A DNA stretch of 33,109 bases, from positions 1 through 33,109 of the forward strand of contig DAOTVC010000031.1 of assembly GCA_034437215.1 (NCBI GenBank), read 5' to 3'. A program made the translations under genes and the position numbers. This DNA comes from DAOTVC01 sp034437215. GTDB lineage: Bacteria > Chloroflexota > Anaerolineae > B4-G1 > SLSP01. The notes beneath the pieces were generated by a model. That model was not told where the DNA came from. It made no database searches and saw only the letters and a list, made by a program, of their open reading frames with translations. Of this stretch, positions 8,906 to 16,336 are shown in pieces (position 1 is the stretch's first letter; every line of letters starts with the position of its first letter).

Positions 8906-9201
8906 GGGCTATCGCATTTAACGCTCGCAGCCCCAACCCCGGGGCGCTTGGGCAAAAAAACCGACTTGGGTCTTTTGGGTTTCGCCGGGTGGTGGGGTGA
9001 GAAGCTCTAAAACTAGCCCAAATGGCTGCTGCGGTGGGGCGTACCAGACCTTTCCTGCGTTGTGGCAGACAACGCGTGGCACATGGCCCTGTTGTACCCT
9101 GCGAAATCTTGGAGAGCCACCGGCTTTTGCGCTCCAGGCTTACGCCAGATTCGCCCCCGAGACGGGGGCTACGAGCACTTTGAAGCCAAGTGCGATAGCC
9201 C
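8906..9201. mobile_element. Putative outer IR-bounded element interrupted by a MITE
   Basis: Left end GGGCTATCGCATTT (8906-8919) matches the reverse complement of the right end (9188-9201) at 13 of 14 positions. The 12-bp word CGTGAGCGCCTG flanks both sides (8892-8903 and 9202-9213), like a long target duplication; two extra bases (TA) separate it from the left end. Removing the nested 151-bp MITE and one copy of its target duplication leaves about 137 bp, too short to code. I read this as a non-autonomous element that was later hit by another. The family is unknown. Confidence 0.5.
8968..9118 (+). mobile_element. 151-bp MITE, copy A (ISL3-like ends)
   Basis: These 151 bp match 22517-22667 in reverse complement over the full length with no gaps and only a handful of mismatches. 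The ends are GGGTCTTTTGGG on the left and, read inward from the right, GGCTCTCCAAGA, a short imperfect inverted repeat of GGnTCT type. It is flanked by an 8-bp duplication with one mismatch (ACCGACTT 8960-8967, ACCGGCTT 9119-9126). Established knowledge: ISL3-family insertion sequences have GGNTCT-type ends and make 8-bp target duplications. No reading frame of note lies inside, so it is a non-autonomous element. Confidence 0.8.
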
Positions 9202-9216
9202 CGTGAGCGCCTGCGC

Positions 9217-9245
9217 TTGTCGGCTCTCCAAAGGGACGGTACAAT
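9217..9245 (+). promoter_or_regulatory. Predicted sigma-70 promoter of the gene at 9282
   Basis: TTGTCG (9217-9222) and TACAAT (9240-9245) are 17 nt apart, just downstream of the mobile-element scar and about 36 nt before the start codon. It falls outside the inserted DNA, so it probably predates the insertion. Confidence 0.55.
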
Positions 9246-9281
9246 ACTCCAGATCGGTCTCTTGAAAAGCCGGAGGGCGCG

Positions 9282-10334
9282 ATGATGGATTTACGACCCG
9301 AGGATAGACCTCATCTGACCTTCGCCTGCGAGCTCCCCGTCGGTGAGCTGCAGGCGCTCTTCGACGCTCCCCCGTTGCTCGACACCCTGGTGGATCTGCG
9401 GGCGACCGTCGCCCTGGGGATCCTCGATCTTACCCCCGAAAGGGCGGAGGTCGTCCGGCAGCTCAACGATGCCGGGGTGCCCGTCGTCGCCTGGCAGCTG
9501 CTGCCCGAGGAAGCCGGTTACTGGTTCAACGTCGACAACGCACCCCGGGCCGTCGCCCGCTACGGCGATTTCGTCGCGTGGACGCGCGCCCACGAGCTGG
9601 TCTGGGCCGGGGTGGGGCTGGACATCGAGACGGACATCCGCGATCTGGGGCGGCTCCTGGCAGGGGATTGGAAGGTCCTCCTGGAGATGGGGCGCCGGGC
9701 CCTCGACGCGGGCCGTCTCTGGCGGGCCCGGGCCATCTACAGGAATCTTGTGGAGCAGATTCGGGCCGACGGCTACCCCGTCGAGGGCTACCACTTTCCC
9801 ATCATCGTTGACGAGCGGCAGGCGGGCTCGACCCTCCTGCAGCGGCTTCTGGGCCTCGTCGATATCCCCGTTGATCGCGAGGTCCTGATGCTCTACACGA
9901 GCTTCGCCGGAGACTGGGGGCCGGGAATGGTGTGGAGCTACGGGCCCCAGGCCGACGCCATCGGCGTGGGGAGCACCGGCGGCGGCGTGGAGCTCGAGGG
10001 CGTCGCGCCATCGCCCCCGCTGACGTGGGAGGCGCTCGGTCGTGACCTGCGCCTGGCGCGGGCCTGGACCGACGAGGTCTTCATCTTCTCCCTCGAGGGC
10101 TGTGTGCGCCAGGGATACCTGGAGCGCCTGCGGGACTTCGACTGGCAGGTCAAGGAGAGCCCCCCACGGAAGGCTGCCCGCAAGGTGAAGTGGGTGCGCC
10201 GCGCTTTGCGCGCCCTGCTCTGGGCCGGTGCCCGACCGGGCCTGCTCATTGCGGTCTTCCTCGCTCTGGTGGCCGGTTCCCTCTTCCTGCGACGCCTGCG
10301 CCGGGGTAGGGAGCCGGAGGGCGAAGAGCGGTGA
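9282..10334 (+). CDS. Unknown tail-anchored protein, barrel-like soluble domain
   Basis: I do not recognise a named family. The product is 350 residues (348 if the second of two adjacent ATGs, better spaced from GGAGGG, is used). The soluble part alternates hydrophobic strands and helices and has glycosidase-barrel-like features: a WQLLPEEAGYW segment after strand two, then VWAGVGLDIETD, in which an acidic pair follows a strand end, and later YHFPIIVDERQAG. No signal peptide is present. A single hydrophobic helix near the C-terminus (about residues 318-336) is followed by basic residues (RRLRRGR), as in a tail-anchored protein. The stop overlaps the GTG start of the M48 protease by 4 nt, so the pair is co-translated. 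A TIM-barrel hydrolase-like role is a guess. Confidence 0.75.
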   Translation: MMDLRPEDRPHLTFACELPVGELQALFDAPPLLDTLVDLRATVALGILDLTPERAEVVRQLNDAGVPVVAWQLLPEEAGYWFNVDNAPRAVARYGDFVAWTRAHELVWAGVGLDIETDIRDLGRLLAGDWKVLLEMGRRALDAGRLWRARAIYRNLVEQIRADGYPVEGYHFPIIVDERQAGSTLLQRLLGLVDIPVDREVLMLYTSFAGDWGPGMVWSYGPQADAIGVGSTGGGVELEGVAPSPPLTWEALGRDLRLARAWTDEVFIFSLEGCVRQGYLERLRDFDWQVKESPPRKAARKVKWVRRALRALLWAGARPGLLIAVFLALVAGSLFLRRLRRGREPEGEER

Positions 10335-11503
10335 ACAGCTCCGAGATCCGGCCACCCTCGGAGGTCGCTCCCGACGAGGAGCGCCAACAGGAGGCGCGGG
10401 AGTACGCCCGCATCAATCGCCGGCTCATGGGCGTGGAGCTGGTGCTCGCGCTGGATCTGGTCGTCGCTTTCCTCGTGACGGGCGTCTCCAAGGGGTTCAA
10501 GCAGCTCCTGCTCGCTGCCGGCTTGACCTCACCCTGGCTCCTTGTGCCGGTCTACGTCGGCTTTCTCTACCTGGCCTACACCGTCTTCTTGCTGCCCCTC
10601 TCCTGGTGGCAGGGTTACGTGCTGCGCCATCGCTACGACCTCAGCACCCAGTCGCTGGAGAGTTGGTGGGAGGATCAGCTGAAGATGCACGGGCTGAGCC
10701 TGGCGCTCATGTTGCCCGTCGTCGAGGTCGTCTACTGGATGCTGCGGAGCCAGCCGAACAGCTGGTGGATCTGGACGGCGGGCCTCATGGTGGTGCTCTC
10801 GGTGATCCTGGGCTACCTGCTGCCCGTGCTCTTCGTCCCCCTCTTCTACGATCTGACCCCGTTGGAGGACGAGGAGCTGGTGAGGCGCATCGAGCGGCTG
10901 GCGGAGGAGACGGACACGGTGGTGGCGGGCGTCTACACCATCGATCTCAGCACCCGCACCACCGCCGCCAACGCTCTGGTGATGGGCATGGGGCGGACGA
11001 AGCGCATCGCCCTGGGCGACACCCTCTACGAGGATTTCACGCCCGACGAGATCGAGACCATTCTGGCCCACGAGCTGGCCCATCAGGTCCACCACGACAC
11101 CGAGATCGGGGTGGTGGTGCAGAGCGTTCTCATGGTGGCGAGCCTCTACGTTGCCCACCGCTTCCTCCGGTGGGGGGTCGGCTACTTCGGCTTCGACGGC
11201 CCGGGGGACGTGGCGGCGCTGCCCCTGCTGATGCTCGCGACGGCCCTCTTCTCCCTCCTCACCATGCCCCTGCTCAACGCCTACTCCCGGTGGCGGGAGC
11301 GGGCGGCCGACCACTATGCCCTGCGGGTCACCGGGAAGGCCGAGGCCTTCGCGCGGGCGATGTTGCGGCTGGCGAATCAGAACCTCGCGGAGCTGGAGCC
11401 GCCTGACTGGGTGGTCTGGCTGCTCTACAGTCATCCTCCCATCATGGAGCGGGTGGAGCTGGCGCGCACTTATCCACACCAGGGGATCAGGGATTCGGGA
11501 TGA
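10331..11503 (+). CDS. M48-family (Ste24/CAAX protease-like) membrane metalloprotease
   Basis: This 390-residue protein has hydrophobic segments at about residues 34-52, 68-90, 122-138 and 148-172, then a zinc site HELAH at 247-251 (ILAHELAHQVHHD) and a downstream SRWRERAADHYAL segment that supplies the third, glutamate, ligand. The N-terminal region with LSTQSLESWWEDQLK is typical of Ste24-type M48A proteins rather than the shorter HtpX. It would cut peptides at the inner membrane. The GTG start overlaps the preceding unknown gene. The last seven codons (QGIRDSG) and the stop are encoded within a heptad repeat island that begins at 11481, so the native C-terminus was probably changed. Confidence 0.92.
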   Translation: MNSSEIRPPSEVAPDEERQQEAREYARINRRLMGVELVLALDLVVAFLVTGVSKGFKQLLLAAGLTSPWLLVPVYVGFLYLAYTVFLLPLSWWQGYVLRHRYDLSTQSLESWWEDQLKMHGLSLALMLPVVEVVYWMLRSQPNSWWIWTAGLMVVLSVILGYLLPVLFVPLFYDLTPLEDEELVRRIERLAEETDTVVAGVYTIDLSTRTTAANALVMGMGRTKRIALGDTLYEDFTPDEIETILAHELAHQVHHDTEIGVVVQSVLMVASLYVAHRFLRWGVGYFGFDGPGDVAALPLLMLATALFSLLTMPLLNAYSRWRERAADHYALRVTGKAEAFARAMLRLANQNLAELEPPDWVVWLLYSHPPIMERVELARTYPHQGIRDSG

Positions 11504-11571
11504 GGGATTGGGCGGCTGGTCTATGCAGCTGAGGCCTAATCCCTGTTCCCTGATCACCAATCCCTAATCTT
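11481..11571. repeat. Palindromic heptad island (CAGGGAT type)
   Basis: Thirteen consecutive 7-nt units: G-rich ones (CAGGGAT, TCGGGAT, GAGGGAT) on the left, a divergent middle, then complementary C-rich ones (TAATCCC, TGTTCCC, CAATCCC). The two halves can fold into a long hairpin. The M48 stop codon (11501-11503) lies inside the third and fourth units. The island ends about 16 nt before the next start codon. A sister island with the same units is at 27891-27974. Confidence 0.8.
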
Positions 11572-11587
11572 GTGAAAAGGAACGAGA

Positions 11588-12184
11588 ATGGAAATGAAAA
11601 AAGAGACTCATACGGAGATGTTGCCCTATCCCAGCGCTGGGCTGCTCAGGTTCGTCTTCAGGGCGCCCATCGCCGGTTGGCGGTTGGGGCTGGGGCGCCT
11701 GCTGGGGCGGCTCTTCGTCCTCATCACGACGTGGGGGCGGAAGACGGGCAAGCCCCGGCGCACCCTCACCGAGTACCAGACCATCTACGGGAAGATCTAC
11801 GTGCCCAGCGCTTACGGTTCCAGGTCCGACTGGGTGCAGAACATCAACGCCGATCCTCACGTCACCGTGCAGACCTGGCAGGGGCCCGAGTCGATGATCG
11901 CCACGCCGGTGACCGACGACGAGGAGCTGCGGCAGGTCTACCACCGCTTCCGGGAGGAGAATCCGGTGATGATGGACTGGTACCTCCAGTCGAAGGGCAT
12001 CGAGCCCGACAGCCCCGACGACTACGTCGCCAAGAAGGAGCGCGTCACCATCTTCCGCTTCGACCCCACCGACGAGCCGACCCCTCCGCCCCTGGAGGCG
12101 GACCTCGTCTGGATCTGGCCCGTTGCTCTGGGTGTCCTCCTGGGCGCGTGGGGCCTCACCCGGCTCCTGAAGCGCGACGAGTAA
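11588..12184 (+). CDS. Deazaflavin (F420)-type nitroreductase family oxidoreductase
   Basis: The 198-residue protein resembles the DDN/FDOR-B split-barrel family, which commonly uses coenzyme F420 and reduces quinones or nitro compounds. Supporting segments are TTWGRKTGKPRRTLTEYQ (about residues 47-64), where the family has its G(R)xSGxxR-type phosphate contact, and GSRSDWVQNINADPHVTVQ (about 77-95), the usual (G)xxxxPxWxxNLxAxP-like motif. A C-terminal hydrophobic helix (about 170-190) is followed by basic residues, suggesting a membrane tail. An AAAGGAA site precedes the ATG at 11588. The family also contains members with other flavins, so the F420 use is inferred. Confidence 0.8.
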   Translation: MEMKKETHTEMLPYPSAGLLRFVFRAPIAGWRLGLGRLLGRLFVLITTWGRKTGKPRRTLTEYQTIYGKIYVPSAYGSRSDWVQNINADPHVTVQTWQGPESMIATPVTDDEELRQVYHRFREENPVMMDWYLQSKGIEPDSPDDYVAKKERVTIFRFDPTDEPTPPPLEADLVWIWPVALGVLLGAWGLTRLLKRDE

Positions 12185-12232
12185 GGGTCAGAGGCGGTTG
12201 TAAGTATACATGGAATCTCGTCGTTAATACCT

Positions 12233-12295
12233 GTGAGAGTGAGGATCCTGATCCCTGATCCCTTCTCTCTTCTCCTCTTCCCTCCTCTCACTATA
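12233..12295. repeat. Heptad island (CCTGATC / CCTTCTC type)
   Basis: Nine consecutive 7-nt units, including two identical CCTGATC units at 12247-12260 followed by pyrimidine-rich heptads. The leading GTGAGAG unit can pair with the CTCTCAC word at 12285-12291, closing a weak stem. The island stops just before the AAAGGAG site of the nitroreductase gene. Confidence 0.65.
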
Positions 12296-12312
12296 CCTTG
12301 AAAGGAGACATC

Positions 12313-12840
12313 ATGGATTTCGAAGAACTGATCACCACCCGTTACAGCGTGCGGGCCTACAAGCCCCTGCCCGTCGCCCAGCAGAAGCTCGACCGGATCC
12401 TGGAGGCGGCGCGTCTGGCGCCCACGGCAGCCAATCGCCAACCCTTCCGCATCATCGTCGTCCACACCGAGGGGCGCGAGGAGGATCTGAAGCGCATCTA
12501 CGGGCGGGACTGGTTCGTGCAGCCGCCCCTCGTCCTCGCCGTCTGCAGCATCCAGGATCAGGCGTGGGAGCGCAGCCGTCACGAGGGCAAGTCCTATGCC
12601 GACGTGGATGCCGCCATCGTCATGGATCACATCATCCTGGCGGCGACGAACGAAGGGCTGGGCACCTGCTGGATCGCGGCCTTCGATCCCGAAGCCGCCC
12701 GCGAGGTGTTGAGGCTGCCCGAAGGGGTCGAGCCCGTCGTCTTCACCCCGTTGGGCTACGCCGACGATGAGGCGGGTCCGAAGAAGCGCCAGGACCTGGA
12801 GACCCTGGTGATGTACGAAGGCTGGTCGGAGAGCGACTGA
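12313..12840 (+). CDS. Nitroreductase family protein (FMN type)
   Basis: A 175-residue protein with the N-terminal signature MDFEELITTRYSVRAYKP (the RxSxRx(Y/F) phosphate-binding motif of FMN nitroreductases), then ARLAPTAANRQPFRIIVV and AATNEGLGTCWIAAFDPEAA, all standard positions in the family. These homodimeric flavoproteins reduce nitro groups, quinones or similar with NAD(P)H. AAAGGAG at 12300-12306 sits 6 nt before the ATG at 12313, which I prefer to an in-frame TTG at 12298 that overlaps it. It is the second nitroreductase-type gene in a row after the deazaflavin-type one, but they belong to different folds. Confidence 0.93.
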   Translation: MDFEELITTRYSVRAYKPLPVAQQKLDRILEAARLAPTAANRQPFRIIVVHTEGREEDLKRIYGRDWFVQPPLVLAVCSIQDQAWERSRHEGKSYADVDAAIVMDHIILAATNEGLGTCWIAAFDPEAAREVLRLPEGVEPVVFTPLGYADDEAGPKKRQDLETLVMYEGWSESD

Positions 12841-12869
12841 CAGGTACATTGGCGTTCGAGGAGGTGTCC

Positions 12870-13577
12870 ATGGACGTGGCAGGTGAGAAGCAGGCTTTGC
12901 TGGATCAGGTACGGGCCGGCGCCGACTCTGACTACTTGAACGGGGTACGGCGTGTGCTGCCCGGCGAGACGGAGATCATCGGGGCGCGCGTGCCCGACCT
13001 CCGGATGATCGCCGAGGACTGGCAGCGCTCGCACGCCAAGATCGATTCCGAGACCCTCCTGGATCTCGTCGAGGCGCTGTGGGAGGGGCAGACGCGTGAG
13101 GAGTGCCTGCTGGCCCTCTTCCTCCTGGAGCGCTATCAGCGTGTCATCCCCCTCATCGAATGGGAGCGCTTCGACCGCTGGCGCCAGGATCTGAACAACT
13201 GGGAGCTCACCGATCACCTGGCGCAGAAGATCTTCGGGGAGTGGGTGCTCAGCGATTCCGAGAGCCGTCTGGATCATCTCCGGGAGCTCATTGAGGCTCC
13301 CGACGTCTGGAGCCGGCGGATGGCGCTGGTCGCCACCACCTGGCTCAACCGGGGGCGCACGGACGTCAGCTTCCCCGACGTCACCTTGCAGCTCGTGAAT
13401 CGCGTGCGTGACGACCGCCATCCCATGATCACGAAGTCCGTCTCCTGGGCCCTGCGGGAGCTGTCCAAGCGCTACCCTGAGCAGGTCTGGTGCTACGTCA
13501 ACGAGAACCGGGATGCGCTGGCTTCCGACGTCATTCGCGAGGTGGTGCGCAAGATCAAGACCTCGCGCGAGGAGTGA
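12870..13577 (+). CDS. AlkD-like DNA alkylation repair glycosylase
   Basis: This 235-residue, all-helical HEAT-repeat-like protein matches the AlkC/AlkD DNA glycosylases that excise positively charged alkylated bases. Key positions by analogy with Bacillus cereus AlkD (Trp109, Asp113, Arg148, Trp187) are Trp111 and Asp115 in NNWELTDHLAQKI, Arg150 in DVWSRRMALVATTW, with Trp147 and Trp193 nearby. The 35-residue Asp-Arg spacing matches. I chose ATG at 12870 because GAGGAGGTG lies just upstream; a TTG at 12849 is less likely. It follows the nitroreductase by 29 nt. Function is well supported by the retained catalytic Asp. Confidence 0.9.
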   Translation: MDVAGEKQALLDQVRAGADSDYLNGVRRVLPGETEIIGARVPDLRMIAEDWQRSHAKIDSETLLDLVEALWEGQTREECLLALFLLERYQRVIPLIEWERFDRWRQDLNNWELTDHLAQKIFGEWVLSDSESRLDHLRELIEAPDVWSRRMALVATTWLNRGRTDVSFPDVTLQLVNRVRDDRHPMITKSVSWALRELSKRYPEQVWCYVNENRDALASDVIREVVRKIKTSREE

Positions 13578-13683
13578 GCTCCCCACTGCGACCGGGAGCG
13601 GCTCCTGGCCCTGATAGGCGGCGAGCGGGTGACGAACGTTCTGTGAACCGGAGATATTGAGATAGTGACGAAGGGATGCTAGC

Positions 13684-14385
13684 GTGACCGACGACCGTTG
13701 GACCAAGCTGCACCGCGAGGTGAGCGCCTGCCGCCGCTGCCCGCGCCTGGTGGCCTGGCGCGAGGAGGTGGCGCGTAAGAAGCGGCGCGCCTACAAGGAC
13801 TGGGACTACTGGGGGAAGGCGGTGCCGGGCTTCGGTGATCCGGACGCCCGCCTGCTCATCATCGGGCTGGCCCCCGGCGCTCACGGGGCCAACCGCACCG
13901 GTCGGGTTTTCACCGGCGACGGCTCCGGCGAGACCCTCTTCGGGGCCCTCTACCGGGCCGGCTTCGCCAACCAGCCCACCTCCAAGCACCGGGAGGACGG
14001 GCTGGCCCTGACCGACGTCTACATCACGGCGGTCGCCCGCTGCGTCCCGCCCCAGAACCGCCCCAACCGGGCGGAGATGGACGCCTGCCGCGACTATCTC
14101 GTTCGCGAGCTGGCGCTGCTGGAGGAGGTGGAGGTCGTCCTCGTCCTCGGCCAGATCGCCTTCAACGAGTACCGCCGCACCCTGCGGGAGCTGGGCTACG
14201 AGCTGCCCCGGCTCGACTTCACCCACGGCGCCTGCTACGACCTCGGGCCCGGGCTCCCCAGGCTTCTCGTCTCCTACCACCCCAGCCGCCAGAACACCCA
14301 GACGGGCCGCCTGACCCTGGAGATGTTCGACGCCGTCTTCGAGACGGCCCGCGAGCTCCTGGCGGGCGCGGAGTGTCCCGCGTGA
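13684..14385 (+). CDS. Family 5 uracil-DNA glycosylase (UDGb type)
   Basis: A 233-residue iron-sulfur UDG. Motif A is GLAPGAHGANRTGRVFTGD at residues 61-79; the typical family 4 acidic residue is replaced by Ala, the family 5 hallmark, indicating wide substrate range (uracil, hypoxanthine, xanthine). Motif B is HPSRQNTQTGR at 199-209. Cys16, Cys19, Cys120 and Cys135 are spaced to bind a 4Fe-4S cluster. The start is GTG at 13684 with a weak AAGGGA site. It overlaps the kinase gene by 13 nt. Together with the family 1 Ung at 31150 this genome has at least two uracil-excision enzymes. Confidence 0.93.
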   Translation: MTDDRWTKLHREVSACRRCPRLVAWREEVARKKRRAYKDWDYWGKAVPGFGDPDARLLIIGLAPGAHGANRTGRVFTGDGSGETLFGALYRAGFANQPTSKHREDGLALTDVYITAVARCVPPQNRPNRAEMDACRDYLVRELALLEEVEVVLVLGQIAFNEYRRTLRELGYELPRLDFTHGACYDLGPGLPRLLVSYHPSRQNTQTGRLTLEMFDAVFETARELLAGAECPA

Positions 14386-14903
14386 TTGTCGCCCTGGCGG
14401 GGCTCCCCGGCACGGGCAAGAGCACCCTGGCGCGGGTGCTCGCCGCCCACCTCGACGGAGTCGTGCTCGACAAGGACCGGGTGCGGGCGGCCCTCTTCCC
14501 GCCCGGCGTGCTCGACTACTCGGCGGCGCAGAACGACTTCGCCATGGAGGTCGTCTACCGGACGGCGGCCTTTCTCCTCGAGCGGGAGCCCGCGCGCCCC
14601 GTCATCCTCGACGGGCGCACCTTCTCCCAACACGAGCAGGTGGTCCGGCTGCGGATCGCTGCGGAGGAGGCGCAGGCACCCCTCTACCTCATCGAGTGCA
14701 CCTGCGCCCCGGAGACCGCCCGCCGGCGCCTGGAAGCGGACCTGACCGCGGGCGCCCATCCGGCCGAGGATCGCGATTTCGCTCTCTACCGGCGCCTCGA
14801 GGCCCACTTCGATCCCCTGCCCGAGCCCAAACTCGTTCTCGATACCGACATCCCTCTCGAGATCTGCCTGGAGCGCGCCCTCGACTATCTTCCGCACCCT
14901 TGA
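14373..14903 (+). CDS. P-loop kinase (zeta-toxin/predicted kinase group)
   Basis: This 176-residue protein has Walker A GLPGTGKS at residues 10-17, followed by LDKDRVRAALFP, where the Asp-Arg pair resembles substrate-binding residues of small-molecule kinases, and a second acidic site VILDGRTFS near residue 72. The arginine-rich lid TARRRLEAD is near residue 120. It belongs to the COG0645-like group of predicted kinases; the substrate is unknown. The GTG start overlaps the UDG stop by 13 nt and its own stop overlaps the next start (TTGA), so three genes are translationally linked. No antitoxin-like partner is visible, which argues against a toxin. Confidence 0.85.
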   Translation: MSRVIVALAGLPGTGKSTLARVLAAHLDGVVLDKDRVRAALFPPGVLDYSAAQNDFAMEVVYRTAAFLLEREPARPVILDGRTFSQHEQVVRLRIAAEEAQAPLYLIECTCAPETARRRLEADLTAGAHPAEDRDFALYRRLEAHFDPLPEPKLVLDTDIPLEICLERALDYLPHP

Positions 14904-16336
14904 AGCGCCGCGCCCCCCTCCTCGCCTACCTCGTCCCCCTGCTGACCCTCCTCGTGCGGGCTCTCTGGCTGGCACGCTTCGGCGACGATCCCCTCGAGCC
15001 CGTCGACGCCCGGGGCTACCACCTCCTCGCCCGCAACCTCCTGGCGGGCCGGGGCCTCGCCATGACCTGGGACCCTCCGTACTGTTCCACCTCCCTCCGG
15101 GCGCCCCTCTACCCCCTCTTTCTGGCGGGAACGTACGGCGTGTTCGGGTTGGAGCCTGCGCGCGCCGTCCTGGCGCACCTGCTCCTGGAGGCGGTGACGG
15201 GAGCCCTGGTGGTACGCCTGGCGCGCGAGGTGGGCGGCGGGCGGGTGGCCCTGCCGGCGGGGTTCCTCTACGCCCTCAACGGGACCACCCAGCGGTACGT
15301 CGGCGTCCTCTACAGCGAGCTGCTCCTCCTTTCCCTCGTCGCCGCCGCCTTGTGGGCCTCCGTCCTCGCCCTGAGGCGGGCCGCGCCGCGTCCGGCACTC
15401 GTCGCCGGCGCCCTCTGGGGCCTCGCCGTCCTGACCAAGCCCAACGTCCAGTACCTGGCGGTCGCCGTCGGGCTCCTGCTCCTGGCCCGCATCCTGCTGC
15501 GGAGGTCACAGGTCGAGCGCTCTCTCCTGCCGGGCGCTACCTTCTTCCTCGCCCTCGCCCTCGTCCTCGCCCCCTGGCTCCTCCGCAACCGCCTCCTCTT
15601 CGACCGCTGGATGATCTCCACCGCCTTCGAGGAGAACCTGGCCCGGGTCAGCGCTCCGGCGACCCTGGCGGAGGTCCGGGGCGTCCGCGTCATTCCGTGG
15701 ACGGAGACCTGGGAGGCCCTCTACGGCGAGATCGCCGCCGAAGCCACCCTCCGCTTTGGGGCCTCCGTCGAGGACGAGTCCACTCTCTCCTGCTTCGAGC
15801 GGGAGCGGTGGCACCGGGAGGTCGCGTCCGTGGCCCGGGAGCTCGTCAACGAACAGCGGCGCGCCTTCCTCGCCGCCCACCTGAAGGGCGTCCTGCGCTC
15901 CCTCCTCAGGGTGGGGCATCGCACCTGGTACCTCGACCTCACCGGAGAGCCCTGGGAGGCCACGGGCATCCTGGACGACGTCTGGCAGCGGATGCTGGAG
16001 TCCTTCGCCGTCGGCGCCGTGGGGGACGCCTTCCATGCCCTCTGGCTGGAGCGCGTCATCCGCGCGCCCCCGGGTCCCGCCCTCCTCTGGTGGGGCCTCC
16101 TCCTCGCGCGCGTCCTCCTCTGGTGGCTGGCCCTCCGGGGTCTCCTGCGCCTGCTCCGCCGCCGGCCCTACGTCGCGCTGCTTCTCCTGGGAACTCTCGC
16201 CTACTTCATCCTCCTCCCCGGCCCCATCGCCTACGAGCGCTTCTACATGCCCGCCATCCCCACGACCGTCACCCTGGTGGCCTGTGGGGAAATCAGGATG
16301 AACAACCTCTGCGCGGGCAGGGACCGGGGCGTTTAG
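14900..16336 (+). CDS. GT39-like polytopic membrane glycosyltransferase, probably 3'-altered
   Basis: The 478-residue protein starts at a TTG overlapping the kinase stop (TTGA), where the hydrophobic N-terminus begins (KRRAPLLAYLVPLLTLLVRA). It carries the GT39/ArnT-like first-loop pattern (DDPLEPVDARGYHLLARNLL, with acidic residues after TM1), the YSELLLL and LTKPNVQYLAVAVGLLLL segments, and about ten predicted membrane helices. Such enzymes move sugars from polyprenyl-phosphate donors to lipid or protein acceptors outside the membrane. The C-terminus runs FYMPAIPTTVTLVACG and then ends in an unrelated polar tail of about 15 residues with no closing helix. Repeat-rich DNA begins right there, so the native end was probably replaced by an insertion. 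Confidence 0.8.
   Translation: MKRRAPLLAYLVPLLTLLVRALWLARFGDDPLEPVDARGYHLLARNLLAGRGLAMTWDPPYCSTSLRAPLYPLFLAGTYGVFGLEPARAVLAHLLLEAVTGALVVRLAREVGGGRVALPAGFLYALNGTTQRYVGVLYSELLLLSLVAAALWASVLALRRAAPRPALVAGALWGLAVLTKPNVQYLAVAVGLLLLARILLRRSQVERSLLPGATFFLALALVLAPWLLRNRLLFDRWMISTAFEENLARVSAPATLAEVRGVRVIPWTETWEALYGEIAAEATLRFGASVEDESTLSCFERERWHREVASVARELVNEQRRAFLAAHLKGVLRSLLRVGHRTWYLDLTGEPWEATGILDDVWQRMLESFAVGAVGDAFHALWLERVIRAPPGPALLWWGLLLARVLLWWLALRGLLRLLRRRPYVALLLLGTLAYFILLPGPIAYERFYMPAIPTTVTLVACGEIRMNNLCAGRDRGV

Noticed and set aside
14373..14903. Zeta-type toxin of a toxin-antitoxin pair
   Set aside because: No small antitoxin gene is adjacent; the gene is embedded in a run of overlapping housekeeping-like genes.
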